From contig CANFQF010000002.1 of NCBI GenBank assembly GCA_947449025.1, positions 1 to 61,006 of the forward strand: 61,006 nt of DNA, read 5' to 3'. The stretch is from Comamonadaceae bacterium. Lineage in GTDB: Bacteria; Pseudomonadota; Gammaproteobacteria; Burkholderiales; Burkholderiaceae_C. Both the position numbers and the translations under genes were made by a program. The notes below the pieces were generated by a model that saw only the letters and a list, made by a program, of their open reading frames with translations, did not search any database and was not told the origin of the DNA. Below are positions 43,914-53,492 of this stretch, piece after piece (position 1 is the stretch's first letter; every line of letters begins with the position of its first letter).

Positions 43914-44267
43914 ATGAATTTGACGATCAGCGGTCACCATCTGGAAGTCACCCCCGCCCTGCGCGAATATGTCGTCAACAAGCTCGAGCGCATCACTCGC
44001 CATTTCGACCAGGTGGTGGACATACGCATGCTGCTGAAGCTAGACAACCAAAAGGAAAAGGAGCTCAGGCAACGTGCCGAGTGCCGCATCCACGTCAAGG
44101 GCAGCGACCTCTTTGCCGAATGTGCCGACGAAGACCTCTACGCTGCGATTGATCTGCTGGTCGACAAGATGGACCGCCAGGTGTCCGAGCACAAGAGCCG
44201 CATGGGTGATCGGGTCCTCTCCGGGCGGGCCGCCAAGCGAGAGGTCCTGGCCAGCTCGGCGCCCTGA
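43914..44267 (+). CDS. hpf: Ribosome hibernation-promoting factor (short HPF)
   Basis: 117 residues after an AGGAGA site. The fold is clear from [27 protein letters not shown] and [25 protein letters not shown]. It lacks the long C-terminal dimerisation domain, so it is the short type that acts at the 30S decoding centre in stationary phase. It is followed by ptsN and hprK, the usual betaproteobacterial nitrogen-PTS neighbourhood. Confidence 0.93.
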   Translation: MNLTISGHHLEVTPALREYVVNKLERITRHFDQVVDIRMLLKLDNQKEKELRQRAECRIHVKGSDLFAECADEDLYAAIDLLVDKMDRQVSEHKSRMGDRVLSGRAAKREVLASSAP

Positions 44268-44322
44268 GTCTGTGTCGTACGGGCCGGCTGGCGCCCTGGG
44301 TCTGTGTCGCACGGAGCCGGCC
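44258..44322. repeat. 32-33-bp tandem duplication across the hpf stop codon
   Basis: A unit starting GGCGCCCTGAGTCTGTGTCG (44258) is repeated from 44290 with three or four changes. The first copy holds the hpf stop codon. The repeats lie in the 153-bp hpf-ptsN gap. GC-rich inverted parts (GCCGGC) could fold, but no U-tract is present. Confidence 0.65.
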
Positions 44323-44420
44323 GGCTCCCTCTGTGGCGCCCCGCCCACGGCCCGCGCACGGACCCGCACATGAGTGGCAGAGCCGGCGGGGAGAGGGGTG
44401 CATAATTCGCTTCCCCAACC

Positions 44421-44888
44421 ATGAACCGCCTCGCCTCTATCCTGCCGGCCGCCCAGGTGCTGGTGAACGTCGATGCCACCAGCAAGAAGCGGGCATTCGA
44501 GGAGGCGGGCTTGCTGTTCGAGAACCTGCATGGTCTCTCGCGCGCCCTCATCACCGACAGTCTCTTTGCCCGCGAGCGACTGGGATCTACCGGTTTGGGC
44601 CACGGAGTGGCCATCCCCCATGGTCGGATCAAGGGATTGAAGTCGCCCATGGCGGCGCTGCTCCAACTGTCCAGCCCCATCGGCTTCGACGCCCCTGACG
44701 AGCAACCGGTCAACCTGCTGATCTTTCTGCTGGTGCCCGAGGCGGCGACCCAGAAGCACCTTGAAATCCTGTCGGAGATTGCCGAGCTTTTGAGCGACGG
44801 CCCCCTGCGGGAGCGCATCAAGTCCAGCGTAAGTTCCCAGGAACTGCACGCCCTGATCCAGGGCTGGCAATCGGCCCAGCCGGCCTGA
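44421..44888 (+). CDS. ptsN: PTS IIA-like nitrogen-regulatory protein
   Basis: 155 residues of EIIA-fructose/mannitol fold. The phosphorylated histidine is His67 in GLGHGVAIPHGR, and LIFLLVPEAATQKHLEILSEIAELL is the C-terminal family motif. It receives phosphate from NPr in the nitrogen PTS and regulates potassium and nitrogen responses. It fits with hprK downstream and the Kup transporter further right. Confidence 0.94.
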   Translation: MNRLASILPAAQVLVNVDATSKKRAFEEAGLLFENLHGLSRALITDSLFARERLGSTGLGHGVAIPHGRIKGLKSPMAALLQLSSPIGFDAPDEQPVNLLIFLLVPEAATQKHLEILSEIAELLSDGPLRERIKSSVSSQELHALIQGWQSAQPA

Positions 44889-44923
44889 GCTTTGCCCGCC
44901 ACTCGCCGGTTCAGCCAGTAGAT

Positions 44924-44950
44924 CCAGTCCAGCCAGTCCAGCCAGTCCAG
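44924..44950. repeat. 9-bp tandem repeat between ptsN and hprK
   Basis: CCAGTCCAG is present in three perfect consecutive copies, with degenerate copies on both sides (CCAGTAGAT before, CCTAGCCAGTCC after). It fills much of the 94-bp ptsN-hprK gap, where no strong ribosome site for hprK is visible. Confidence 0.8.
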
Positions 44951-44982
44951 CCTAGCCAGTCCACCCGCACCGCCTTCGAATT

Positions 44983-45945
44983 GTGAAGCCCACCGTTGTC
45001 AGTGCCGACGTCCTGTTTGAGGACCATCGCGCCAAGCTCAGGTGGGAGTGGGTCGCTGGGCTGGGCGCTTCCGAGCGACGGTTTGACGAGATCGCCATTC
45101 GCGCGGCCCGCTCCGGTGCCGACCTGGTGGGCTATCTCAACTACATCCACCCCTATCGTGTGCAGATCCTGGGTGAGCGTGAGATCGCCTACCTCACCAA
45201 TTCCACCTCGGAGGACTGCGCCCGTCGAATCTCCCGGATCGTGACCCTGGAGCCGCCGGTGCTGGTGCTAGCCGACGGTCAGGTGGCCCCCGACGCGCTC
45301 ACCGCCATGTGCGAACGGGCGCAGATCCCGATGTTTGCCACCCGGGAATCCTCGGCCTTCGTGATCGACGTGATGCGGGCCTACCTGTCCAAGCATTTCG
45401 CCGAGCGCACCACCATGCATGGGGTGTTCATGGACATCCTGGGGCTGGGCGTGCTGATCACCGGCGAATCCGGCCTGGGCAAGAGTGAGCTGGGCCTGGA
45501 GCTGGTGTCTCGCGGCAACGGCCTGGTGGCCGACGACGCGGTCGACCTCTACCGCATCAACCAGACGACGATCGAAGGCCGCTGTCCTGAGCTGCTACAG
45601 AACCTGTTGGAGGTCCGCGGCATCGGACTGCTGGACATCCGCGCCATCTTTGGTGAGTCGGCGGTGCGCCGCAAGATGCGCTTGCGGCTCATCGTTCACC
45701 TGGTGCGCCGCGAAACCCTGGAGCGCGACTACGAGCGCCTGCCCTCACAGCCCCTTACCCAGGACGTGCTGGGCGTGCCCATCCGCAAGGTGGTGATCCA
45801 GGTGGTTGCCGGGCGCAACATTGCCGTGCTGGTGGAGGCGGCCGTGCGCAACGCGATTTTGCAGATGCGCGGTGTGGACACCTACGAGGAATTCGTGGAG
45901 CGGCATCGCCGCGCCATGGAGGCCGAAGGCAGCGACAAAGGCTGA
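44983..45945 (+). CDS. hprK: HPr kinase/phosphorylase
   Basis: 320 residues from a GTG start. The P-loop is [17 protein letters not shown] (residues 160-176), His146 precedes it in TTMHG, and the second signature reads [19 protein letters not shown]. The enzyme phosphorylates and dephosphorylates a serine of HPr in response to energy state. In betaproteobacteria it accompanies ptsN and an incomplete PTS. The start lacks an evident Shine-Dalgarno sequence, and the gap ahead is repeat-filled. Confidence 0.94.
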   Translation: MKPTVVSADVLFEDHRAKLRWEWVAGLGASERRFDEIAIRAARSGADLVGYLNYIHPYRVQILGEREIAYLTNSTSEDCARRISRIVTLEPPVLVLADGQVAPDALTAMCERAQIPMFATRESSAFVIDVMRAYLSKHFAERTTMHGVFMDILGLGVLITGESGLGKSELGLELVSRGNGLVADDAVDLYRINQTTIEGRCPELLQNLLEVRGIGLLDIRAIFGESAVRRKMRLRLIVHLVRRETLERDYERLPSQPLTQDVLGVPIRKVVIQVVAGRNIAVLVEAAVRNAILQMRGVDTYEEFVERHRRAMEAEGSDKG

Positions 45946-46028
45946 GCGTCGCCCCGCCACCCCATACTTTCTTGGGAGGCCGGACCTTGGCGTCGTTCCC
46001 GAAGAGACGTGGTGCCTGCAGCAGGGCG

Positions 46029-46487
46029 CTAAACCGCGGGCGGCAGGCCGCTGTGGGCGCTTGCCGGATGGTTGGCGCAGTCGGTCTTGGTGCAGTGGGC
46101 GTACAGGCTCAGTGCGTGGTCGGCGATGGCAAACCCTTTGGCGGCCGCCACCTTCTGCTGCCGCTTTTCGATTTCAGCGTCGAAAAATTCCTCGACCCGG
46201 CCGCAGTCCAGACAGACCAGATGGTCGTGGTGCTGGCCCTCATTGAGCTCATAGACTGCTTTGCCGCTTTCGAAGTGGCCGCGGGACAGGATGCCCGCCT
46301 GTTCGAACTGGGTCAGCACCCGGTAGACGGTCGCCAGCCCGATATCGGAGCGCTCCTCGAGCAGCACACGGTAGATGTCCTCGGCCGTCATGTGGCGCAG
46401 CGTGCCGCGCTGGAACACGTCCAGGATTTTCAGGCGCGGCAGCGTGGCCTTGAGGCCGTTGCTCTTGAGTTCGTCGATGTTGGCCAT
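46029..46487 (-). CDS. fur: Ferric uptake regulator
   Basis: 152 residues from the ATG at 46487. The N-terminal winged helix has [15 protein letters not shown] and [20 protein letters not shown]. The metal-binding part shows [16 protein letters not shown], with Cys92 and Cys95, and a second pair Cys132 and Cys137 in HCTKTDC. It represses iron-uptake genes when loaded with Fe2+. It is divergent from bamE, a conserved arrangement, and converges on hprK. Confidence 0.95.
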   Translation of the reverse strand: MANIDELKSNGLKATLPRLKILDVFQRGTLRHMTAEDIYRVLLEERSDIGLATVYRVLTQFEQAGILSRGHFESGKAVYELNEGQHHDHLVCLDCGRVEEFFDAEIEKRQQKVAAAKGFAIADHALSLYAHCTKTDCANHPASAHSGLPPAV

Positions 46488-46555
46488 GGGCAGGCAGGGT
46501 GGCGCGGGCCTTGCAGTCATCACCCCGGACAGGCTTCGATCAGGGGGTGCGCCGC

Positions 46556-46561
46556 TACAAT
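46556..46561 (+). promoter_or_regulatory. -10 box of the bamE promoter
   Basis: TACAAT in the context GCTACAATGGGG lies 30 bases before the bamE ATG. The same TACAAT box is found before leuS and gshA. The -35 is weak. It lies in the 103-bp divergent fur-bamE gap. Confidence 0.45.
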
Positions 46562-46590
46562 GGGGCAATCATATCCGCGACACCTCCGCG

Positions 46591-47190
46591 ATGCCCTCCG
46601 CCCCCCTCCAAACACCCGAGCGCTCTGGCGTTCAGCTGCAAGCCCTGCGCCTAGGCCTGGTCTTGGCCGGCTGTGCGCTGGCGGCGGCCTGCGGCAGCTT
46701 GGAGTCCACCAGCCAGCGTGTGGCTGGCGTCGTGCAGCCTTACCGCCCTCAGGTGGTCCAGGGTAATTTTGTGTCCCGCGAGCAGGTCGAGTACCTGCGG
46801 CCTGGCATCACCCGCGATCAGGTACGCGACATCCTGGGCACCCCGCTGGTCACCAGCGTTTTCCATTTGGACCGCTGGGACTACGCCTTCACCCTGCGTC
46901 GTCAGGGCGTGACGCCGCAGGCCTTCCGCCTGAGCCTGTTTTTCAAGGACGACCGGCTCGAGCGCCTGGAGGGCGACACCCCACCGACCGAGGCCGAGTT
47001 CGCCGATGCGGTGGACAAGCGCCAGGTTGGCAAGGTGCCGGTGCTCGAAGCAACTGAGGCCCAGTTGTCCCGCTTTGCCCGGCCGCGAGCCGCCGCCGCA
47101 TCTGCGCCCGCTGCCCCGGCCGCTGTCTCCGTCGGCCGCTATCCGCCGCTCGAGCCGGCACCCGCACCCGCACCCGCACCCGCGCGCTGA
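46591..47190 (+). CDS. bamE: Outer membrane assembly lipoprotein BamE
   Basis: 199 residues. A lipoprotein signal with lipobox LAAAC is followed by the SmpA/OmlA domain: [44 protein letters not shown] (shown here only as landmarks: [23 protein letters not shown]). BamE stabilises the BAM complex that folds outer-membrane proteins. The protein is long for the family because of an Ala/Pro-rich C-terminal tail ending in a run of Pro-Ala repeats coded by a 6-base microsatellite. Confidence 0.93.
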   Translation: MPSAPLQTPERSGVQLQALRLGLVLAGCALAAACGSLESTSQRVAGVVQPYRPQVVQGNFVSREQVEYLRPGITRDQVRDILGTPLVTSVFHLDRWDYAFTLRRQGVTPQAFRLSLFFKDDRLERLEGDTPPTEAEFADAVDKRQVGKVPVLEATEAQLSRFARPRAAAASAPAAPAAVSVGRYPPLEPAPAPAPAPAR

Positions 47191-47231
47191 AGCCGCCGGG
47201 ATGTCCAGTCACCCCCCTAACTGACCTGCTG

Positions 47232-48047
47232 ATGGCGACTTCCTCCTTCCACCGCGTGGCTGTTGCCGGCGCGACCGGGCGCATGGGTCACATGCTGATC
47301 GAATCACTGCGTGCCTCCGACGACTGCCGCCTGACCGGCGCGCTCGACATTCCAAGCAGCCCGGCCCTGGGCAACGACGCCAGCGCTTTTCTCGGTCACG
47401 CCAGCGGCGTGCCGGTGACGGCCGACCTGCGCATCGGGCTGGCCAATGCCGATGTGCTGATCGACTTCACCCGGCCCGAGGGCACGATGGCTCACCTTCG
47501 CGCCTGCCGGGAGCTGGGGGTCAAGCTGGTGATCGGGACCACCGGCTTTTCCGAGTCGCAAAAGCGCGAAATCCAGGACGCCGCCCGCGACACCGCCATC
47601 GTCATGGCGCCCAATATGAGCGTGGGCGTGAACGTCACCCTCAAGCTGTTGGAGATGGCCGCCAAGGCGCTGTCCACCGGCTACGACATCGAGATCATCG
47701 AGGCCCACCACCGTCACAAGGTGGACGCGCCTTCGGGCACCGCCCTCAAGATGGGCGAGGTGATTGCCGAGGCGATGGGCCGCGACCTGAAAGACTGCGC
47801 GGTGTACGCCCGCGAGGGCGTGACGGGCGAGCGTGACCCTTCTTCCATCGGCTTTGCCACCGTGCGCGGCGGCGATATCGTGGGCGACCACACCGTGCTC
47901 TTTGCCGGGACCGGCGAGCGCATCGAAATCACCCACAAGTCCTCCAGCCGCGCGACCTATGCACAGGGCAGTTTGCGGGCGGTGCGCTTCTTGGCAGACC
48001 GCCCGGCGGGCCTGTTCGACATGTTTGATGTTCTCGGGCTGCGCTGA
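47232..48047 (+). CDS. dapB: 4-hydroxy-tetrahydrodipicolinate reductase
   Basis: 271 residues. The NAD(P)H-binding motif [16 protein letters not shown] is at the N-terminus. The substrate and catalytic signature [20 protein letters not shown] is near residue 155-175, and [17 protein letters not shown] follows. It performs the second committed step of lysine and meso-diaminopimelate synthesis. It follows bamE by 41 bases, an order seen in many betaproteobacteria. Confidence 0.96.
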   Translation: MATSSFHRVAVAGATGRMGHMLIESLRASDDCRLTGALDIPSSPALGNDASAFLGHASGVPVTADLRIGLANADVLIDFTRPEGTMAHLRACRELGVKLVIGTTGFSESQKREIQDAARDTAIVMAPNMSVGVNVTLKLLEMAAKALSTGYDIEIIEAHHRHKVDAPSGTALKMGEVIAEAMGRDLKDCAVYAREGVTGERDPSSIGFATVRGGDIVGDHTVLFAGTGERIEITHKSSSRATYAQGSLRAVRFLADRPAGLFDMFDVLGLR

Positions 48048-48072
48048 GCCGGCCTGGACCAGGCACTGATCC

Positions 48073-48711
48073 ATGGACCTGCTCCATCTCCTTCGCCAAG
48101 GCGATGCGCTGACCCAGGGCGTGGCCTTGCTGATGCTCGCCATGTCAGTGGCCTGCTGGGTTGTCATCCTCTGGAAGCTCTGGTTCCTGCGCCGCGCAGG
48201 CGCCGACATCATGGGCGGCATCGCCACCTTCTGGCAGGCGAGTGACCTGGCCGAGGCGCGCGCCCGCATCGCCGACCTGGAGCGCGAGCCCATGGTCTCC
48301 CGCTTGGTGGATGCCACCGAGCCACCCTCGGGCGGCCTGGCGGCGGGCGGCGACCGCGCCCAGCAACTGACCCGCAGCCTGCGCGACGCTTTGCACGCCG
48401 TCGGCGACCGGCTCCAGTTTGGCCAGGTGCTGTTGGCCACGGTCGGCTCCACCGCGCCCTTTGTCGGTTTGCTGGGTACCGTTTGGGGCATCTACCACGC
48501 CCTGGCGGGCCTGACCGGCGGTGGCCAGGTCACGCTCGATCAGGTCGCGGGGCCTGTGGGGGAGTCCCTGGTCATGACCGCCGCCGGCCTGGCCGTGGCG
48601 CTGCCGGCAGTGCTGGCCTACAACGTCTTCAACCGCCGCGTCGCCCGATTGGAAGCCGAGCTCGAGGGCTTCGCCCTCGACCTGCGGGACCTGCTTTCGG
48701 AAAAGTCATGA
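48073..48711 (+). CDS. exbB: MotA/TolQ/ExbB-family proton channel subunit
   Basis: 212 residues with three membrane helices, near residues 12-32, 115-140 and 155-185. The conserved family segment is VLLATVGSTAPFVGLLGTVW, followed by LVMTAAGLAVALPAVLAYN. With its ExbD partner it uses the proton gradient to energise TonB-dependent uptake or the Tol system. It starts 25 bases after dapB, and its stop overlaps the exbD ATG. The symbol is based on pairing; no tonB or tolR/A is adjacent, so ExbB versus TolQ is not settled. Confidence 0.9.
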   Translation: MDLLHLLRQGDALTQGVALLMLAMSVACWVVILWKLWFLRRAGADIMGGIATFWQASDLAEARARIADLEREPMVSRLVDATEPPSGGLAAGGDRAQQLTRSLRDALHAVGDRLQFGQVLLATVGSTAPFVGLLGTVWGIYHALAGLTGGGQVTLDQVAGPVGESLVMTAAGLAVALPAVLAYNVFNRRVARLEAELEGFALDLRDLLSEKS

Positions 48712-49127
48712 CCTTCGGCCGTCTCGAGCGCGGCGGTCAGCCCGCGCCGATTTCCGAAATCAACGTCACGCCCCTGGTCGACGTCCTGCTGGTGCTGGTG
48801 GTCATCCTGCTGGTCACCGCCCCCTTGCTGGCCAGCGCCCTGCGGCTGGACCTGCCCCAGGCGGCCGGCACCCGGCCCGCCGACGCGCCCCTCTTCCTGT
48901 CGGTGTCGATCGACGCCCAGGGCCAGCGCTTCGTGAATGACCAGCCCGTCAGCGCTGCCGAACTGGCCGAGCGTCTGGCCCAGGCTGCCCGCGACAAGCC
49001 GGACACGGAGCTGCGGCTGCGCGCCGATCAGACCGTGCCCTACGGCCGGGTGGCCGAGGTGATGGGCGTGGCCCAGCAGGCCGGACTTTCGCGCATCGCC
49101 TTCGTCGCCGAGCCGGTCAAGCCCTGA
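48708..49127 (+). CDS. exbD: ExbD/TolR-family energy transducer
   Basis: 139 residues from an ATG overlapping the exbB stop (ATGA). A single N-terminal helix contains the essential proton-carrying Asp25 in [19 protein letters not shown]. The periplasmic domain ends with [22 protein letters not shown], as in ExbD. It works with the ExbB-like channel protein upstream. Confidence 0.92.
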   Translation: MTFGRLERGGQPAPISEINVTPLVDVLLVLVVILLVTAPLLASALRLDLPQAAGTRPADAPLFLSVSIDAQGQRFVNDQPVSAAELAERLAQAARDKPDTELRLRADQTVPYGRVAEVMGVAQQAGLSRIAFVAEPVKP

Positions 49128-49174
49128 TCACGGCCCTCTCCGGCATAGCGGCCGTTGCGGCCAGTGCCCGACCC

Positions 49175-49180
49175 TACAAT
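49175..49180 (+). promoter_or_regulatory. -10-like box directly before leuS
   Basis: TACAAT in ACCCTACAATTTGCGCACC ends only 9 bases before the leuS ATG. If used, transcription would begin within about 3 bases of the start codon, giving a leaderless or nearly leaderless leuS transcript. No clear -35 at 16-18 bases and no ribosome site are seen. Confidence 0.4.
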
Positions 49181-49189
49181 TTGCGCACC

Positions 49190-51868
49190 ATGCAAGACAA
49201 GTACAAGCACCTCGAGATCGAGAAGGCGGCCCAGGACCACTGGAATGCCCGCGATGCCTACCGCGTCGTCGAGGACCAGAACAAGAAGAAGTTCTACGCC
49301 TGCTCCATGCTGCCCTATCCCAGCGGCAAGCTGCACATGGGGCATGTGCGCAACTACACCATCAACGACATGCTCACGCGCTACCTGCGCATGAACGGCT
49401 ACAACGTGCTGATGCCGATGGGGTGGGACGCCTTCGGCCTGCCGGCCGAGAACGCGGCGCTCAAGAACGGCGTGCCGCCGGCCAAGTGGACCTACGACAA
49501 CATCGCCTACATGAAGAAGCAGATGCAGGCGATGGGGCTGGCCATCGACTGGTCACGCGAGATCGCCACCTGCGACCCTAGCTACTACCAGTGGAACCAG
49601 TGGCTGTTCCTCAAGATGCTTGAAAAGGGCATTGCCTACCGCAAGACCCAGGTCGTCAACTGGGACCCGGTGGACCAGACGGTGCTGGCCAACGAGCAGG
49701 TGATCGACGGCAAGGGCTGGCGCACCGGCGCGGTGGTGGAAAAGCGTGAGATCCCGGGCTACTACCTCAAGATCACCGACTATGCCGAGGAACTGCTGGG
49801 GCATGTGCAGCACCAGCTGCCCGGCTGGCCCGAGCGCGTCAAGCTGATGCAGGAGAACTGGATCGGCAAGAGCGAGGGCCTGCGCTTTGCCTTCCCGCAT
49901 GCCATTGCTGGCCCTGACGGCAAGCTCATTGGCGATGGGAAGCTCTACGTCTTCACCACCCGCGCCGACACCATCATGGGCGTGACCTTCTGCGCGGTGG
50001 CGCCCGAGCACCCGCTGGCCACCCATGCAGCCCAGGGCAACCCGGCCCTGGCCGCCTTCATCGAGGAATGCAAAAAGGGCGGCACCACCGAGGCCGAACT
50101 GGCGCTCAGGGAGAAGGAAGGCATGCCCACCGGGCTGCAGGTCACCCATCCGCTCACGGGCGAGCCGGTCGATGTCTGGGTGGGCAACTATGTGCTCATG
50201 GGCTATGGCGACGGTGCGGTGATGGGCGTGCCCGGCCACGACGAGCGCGACTTCGCCTTCGCCCTCAAGTACAGCCTGCCGATCGTGCAGGTGATCGATG
50301 TCGATGGTCAGGACTACGACTACCACCGCTGGCAGGAGTGGTACGCGGACAAGGCGCAGGGCGTGACCATCAATTCCGACATCTTCAGTGGCTTGGGTTA
50401 CAAGGAGGCGGTCAATGCGGTCGCCGCGGCCCTGGGCAAGAAGGCCCTGGGCGAGAAAAAGACCACCTGGCGCCTGCGTGACTGGGGCATCAGCCGCCAG
50501 CGTTACTGGGGCACGCCGATTCCCATCATTCACTGCGCCGAGCATGGCGCGGTGCCGGTGCCCGAGAAGGACCTGCCGGTCGTCCTGCCTCTCGACTGCG
50601 TGCCTGACGGCTCGGGCAACCCCTTGAACAAGCGCGAGGACTTCCTAGCCTGCTCTTGCCCCGTTTGCGGCAAGCCGGCCCGGCGCGAGACCGACACCAT
50701 GGACACCTTCGTGGACTCGTCCTGGTACTTCATGCGCTACTGCGACCCGACGAACAGCCAGCAGATGGTGGCCGAGGGCGCCCAGTACTGGATGCCGATG
50801 GACCAGTACATCGGCGGCATCGAGCACGCCATCTTGCACCTCTTGTACGCGCGCTTTTGGACCAAAGTGATGCGCGACATCCGGGTGAAGGGCCCCGGAG
50901 ATTCCGAAGCCCGTGGGCTGGTGAACATCGACGAACCCTTCACCAAATTGCTCACGCAGGGCATGGTGCTCAACGAGGCCTTTTCGCGCACTACCACTGG
51001 CAAGCAGTACTACTGGCAGCACGAGCTCGACATCGTCCGCGACCCGCAGACCAAGGCGGTGACGGCCACGCTCAAGGCCGACGGACAGCCGGTGACCTAC
51101 GAGGGCTGGACCACCATGTCCAAGTCCAAGAACAACGGCGTCGACCCGCAGGCCCTGATCGAGACCTACGGCGCCGACACCGCGCGCCTCTACACCATGT
51201 TCACCGCGCCGCCCGAGGCCACGCTGGAGTGGAACGACGCCGCGCTTGAGGGCAGCCACCGTTTCCTGCGGCGGGTGTGGAACTTCGGCGTCAAGCTCGC
51301 GGGTCAGGACAGCGGCGCGGTTGCGGGCCGCGCCAAGGCTCTTGCCGAGGCCGCCGGTTTCGGCAAGGCCGTCAAAGCCTTGCGATTGGAAATTCACACC
51401 GTGCTGCGCCAGGTCGACTACGACTACCAGCGCATGCAATACAACACGGTGGTCTCCGGCGCGATGAAGATGCTCAACGCCCTGGAGGACTTCAAGGCCG
51501 ATGGCGAGCCCGGTGCCGACGCAGTTCTCGCCGAGGGTTTGGGCATCCTGCTGAGGGTGCTGTACCCGGCCACGCCCCATATTGCCCAGGGCCTGTGGCA
51601 GGCGCTGGGGTATGCCGCGGCCCATGGTGACCTGATTGACGCGCCCTGGCCTCAGGTCGACGAATCTGCCCTGGTGCAAGACGAGATCGAGTTGATGCTG
51701 CAGGTCAATGGCAAGTTGCGCGGCAGCCTGCAAGTGCCCGCGAGCGCCAGCCGCGAACAGATCGAGCAGATCGCCCTCGCCTGCGAGGCCTTCACCAAGT
51801 TCGCCCCGGGGGCGGTGCCCAAGAAGGTGGTGGTGGTGCCAGGCCGCTTGGTCAACCTGGTGGTCTGA
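49190..51868 (+). CDS. leuS: Leucyl-tRNA synthetase
   Basis: 892 residues from the ATG ([18 protein letters not shown]). Class I signatures are [19 protein letters not shown] (HIGH motif, near residue 48) and [12 protein letters not shown] (KMSKS variant, near residue 643). The connective-peptide editing domain includes [13 protein letters not shown] and [11 protein letters not shown]. The enzyme charges tRNA-Leu. It lies after exbD and overlaps the lptE start by one base. The usual ribosome site is missing. Confidence 0.97.
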   Translation: MQDKYKHLEIEKAAQDHWNARDAYRVVEDQNKKKFYACSMLPYPSGKLHMGHVRNYTINDMLTRYLRMNGYNVLMPMGWDAFGLPAENAALKNGVPPAKWTYDNIAYMKKQMQAMGLAIDWSREIATCDPSYYQWNQWLFLKMLEKGIAYRKTQVVNWDPVDQTVLANEQVIDGKGWRTGAVVEKREIPGYYLKITDYAEELLGHVQHQLPGWPERVKLMQENWIGKSEGLRFAFPHAIAGPDGKLIGDGKLYVFTTRADTIMGVTFCAVAPEHPLATHAAQGNPALAAFIEECKKGGTTEAELALREKEGMPTGLQVTHPLTGEPVDVWVGNYVLMGYGDGAVMGVPGHDERDFAFALKYSLPIVQVIDVDGQDYDYHRWQEWYADKAQGVTINSDIFSGLGYKEAVNAVAAALGKKALGEKKTTWRLRDWGISRQRYWGTPIPIIHCAEHGAVPVPEKDLPVVLPLDCVPDGSGNPLNKREDFLACSCPVCGKPARRETDTMDTFVDSSWYFMRYCDPTNSQQMVAEGAQYWMPMDQYIGGIEHAILHLLYARFWTKVMRDIRVKGPGDSEARGLVNIDEPFTKLLTQGMVLNEAFSRTTTGKQYYWQHELDIVRDPQTKAVTATLKADGQPVTYEGWTTMSKSKNNGVDPQALIETYGADTARLYTMFTAPPEATLEWNDAALEGSHRFLRRVWNFGVKLAGQDSGAVAGRAKALAEAAGFGKAVKALRLEIHTVLRQVDYDYQRMQYNTVVSGAMKMLNALEDFKADGEPGADAVLAEGLGILLRVLYPATPHIAQGLWQALGYAAAHGDLIDAPWPQVDESALVQDEIELMLQVNGKLRGSLQVPASASREQIEQIALACEAFTKFAPGAVPKKVVVVPGRLVNLVV

Positions 51869-52380
51869 TGCAAAGGCGCCGCCTGCTCCGCTTGGTGACG
51901 GTCACGGGCGCCACCTTGTCCTTGGCGCCCTGGCTGGGCGCCTGCGGTTTTCGCATCCGGGGGTCGGCCCAATTTGCCTATGGCAGCGTTCACCTGGGGG
52001 CCACCACGCCCCTGGCCGAGGAGTTGCGGCTCGCGCTGCGGGGCAGCGGCCTGCAGGTCTACGGGCCTCAGGATCCGCCGGAGCGGGCCCAGGTCGTATT
52101 GCTGATCTCGGGCGAGCAGCGAGCCCGTGTGGTGGTCAGCCGCACCAGCAATGGCCAGGTGCGCGAGCTGCAGTTGCGGCTCTCGGCTCGTATCACCGCC
52201 CGCTCGGCGCGCGGCGCAGACCTGATCACCGATCTGCTCATGGAGCAGCAGCGGGATGTGAGTTACAACGAAACCGCAGCCTTGGCCAAGGAGGCCGAGG
52301 AGGAAATCCTCTACCGCGACATGCAGTCCGACCTGGCCCAGCAGCTGCTGCGCCGGCTCGCCACGCTGCAGCCGGGTTGA
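51868..52380 (+). CDS. lptE: LPS-assembly lipoprotein LptE
   Basis: 170 residues. The N-terminal RRRLLRLV stretch and hydrophobic core lead to the lipobox LGAC, then GFRIRGSAQFAYGSVHLG, typical of LptE (RlpB). LptE plugs and helps assemble LptD, the outer-membrane LPS translocon. The ATG overlaps the leuS stop (TGATG). leuS-lptE-holA is a widespread gene order. Confidence 0.92.
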   Translation: MQRRRLLRLVTVTGATLSLAPWLGACGFRIRGSAQFAYGSVHLGATTPLAEELRLALRGSGLQVYGPQDPPERAQVVLLISGEQRARVVVSRTSNGQVRELQLRLSARITARSARGADLITDLLMEQQRDVSYNETAALAKEAEEEILYRDMQSDLAQQLLRRLATLQPG

Positions 52381-52421
52381 GCGGTACGCCATCCCCACCG
52401 CCGCTTCCTCGCAGTCACCCC

Positions 52422-53492
52422 ATGCAGCTGGCACCGAACCAACTCCAGCCCCATCTCCAGAAGGGGCTGCGCTCGCTTTACGCCCTGCACGGTGATGAGC
52501 CGCTGCTGGTGCAGGAGGCGGCCGATGCCATTCGTGCCGCCGCGCGCAGCCAGGGCTACACCGAGCGAACCGTGCACACCGTCGCCGGTGCGCATTTCGA
52601 CTGGGGTGCGGTGCTGGCGGCAGGCGGGTCCATGAGCCTGTTTGCCGACCGTCAGATCGTCGAGGTCCGCATTCCCTCGGGCAAGCCGGGCAAGGACGGC
52701 AGCACCGCTTTGCAGCAGCTGGCCCAGCAGGCCGAGGGCAACGAAGGCGTGTTGACCCTGGTGCTCTTGCCCCGTCTGGACCGCATGAGTACCCAGGGCG
52801 CCTGGTTCAGCGCGCTAGAGACTTTTGGCGTCACCATCAAGGTCGAGCCGGTGGAGCGCGCCCAACTGCCGGCCTGGATCGCCGCTCGGCTGGCCCGCCA
52901 TGGTCAGCGGGTGCTGGCGGGCGAGGCCGGCCAGCGCACCTTGCAGTTCTTCGCCGACCGGGTCGAGGGCAACCTGCTGGCGGCGCACCAGGAGATCGAA
53001 AAGCTGGCCTTGCTTTACCCGCCGGGCGAGCTGGCCTACGAGCAGGTCGAGGCGGCGGTGCTCAATGTCGCCCGCTACGACGTGTTCAAGCTGTCCGAGG
53101 CGGTCTTGGCCGGTCAGGTGCAGCGGGTTCAGCGCATGCTCGAGGGTCTGCAGGCCGAGGGTGAGGCCGAGGTGCTGGTGCACTACACCCTGGCCGAGGA
53201 CATCCGTGCGCTCAAGCGGGTCAAGGACGCGATGGCCGCCGGCCGGCCGCTACCGATGGCGCTGCGCGAGCAGCGGGTCTGGGGCCTCAAGGAGCGCCTG
53301 TTCGAGCGGGTCCTGCCCCGGCTCACGCCCCTGGCGCTGGACGGCTTGCTGCACGGGGCGCATGTGGTCGACGGCATCGTCAAGGGACTCAAGGCGCCCG
53401 GCTGGCCGACCGACAGCTGGCAGGCTCTGCAGCGGCTGGCGCTGGAGCTCTGCCTGGCCTGCGCGCCGGCGCATGAGAAAATTTCGGCATGA
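52422..53492 (+). CDS. holA: DNA polymerase III subunit delta
   Basis: 356 residues from the ATG at 52422 ([20 protein letters not shown]). The clamp-loader delta features are [60 protein letters not shown] and [14 protein letters not shown]. Delta opens the beta clamp in the clamp-loader complex. It follows lptE by 41 bases and overlaps the proA start by 4 bases. Confidence 0.94.
   Translation: MQLAPNQLQPHLQKGLRSLYALHGDEPLLVQEAADAIRAAARSQGYTERTVHTVAGAHFDWGAVLAAGGSMSLFADRQIVEVRIPSGKPGKDGSTALQQLAQQAEGNEGVLTLVLLPRLDRMSTQGAWFSALETFGVTIKVEPVERAQLPAWIAARLARHGQRVLAGEAGQRTLQFFADRVEGNLLAAHQEIEKLALLYPPGELAYEQVEAAVLNVARYDVFKLSEAVLAGQVQRVQRMLEGLQAEGEAEVLVHYTLAEDIRALKRVKDAMAAGRPLPMALREQRVWGLKERLFERVLPRLTPLALDGLLHGAHVVDGIVKGLKAPGWPTDSWQALQRLALELCLACAPAHEKISA

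Noticed and set aside
44924-44950. Possible CRISPR-like or phase-variation array
   Set aside because: Units are 9 bp, contiguous and without spacers, so it is a plain tandem repeat; hprK reading frame starts after it.
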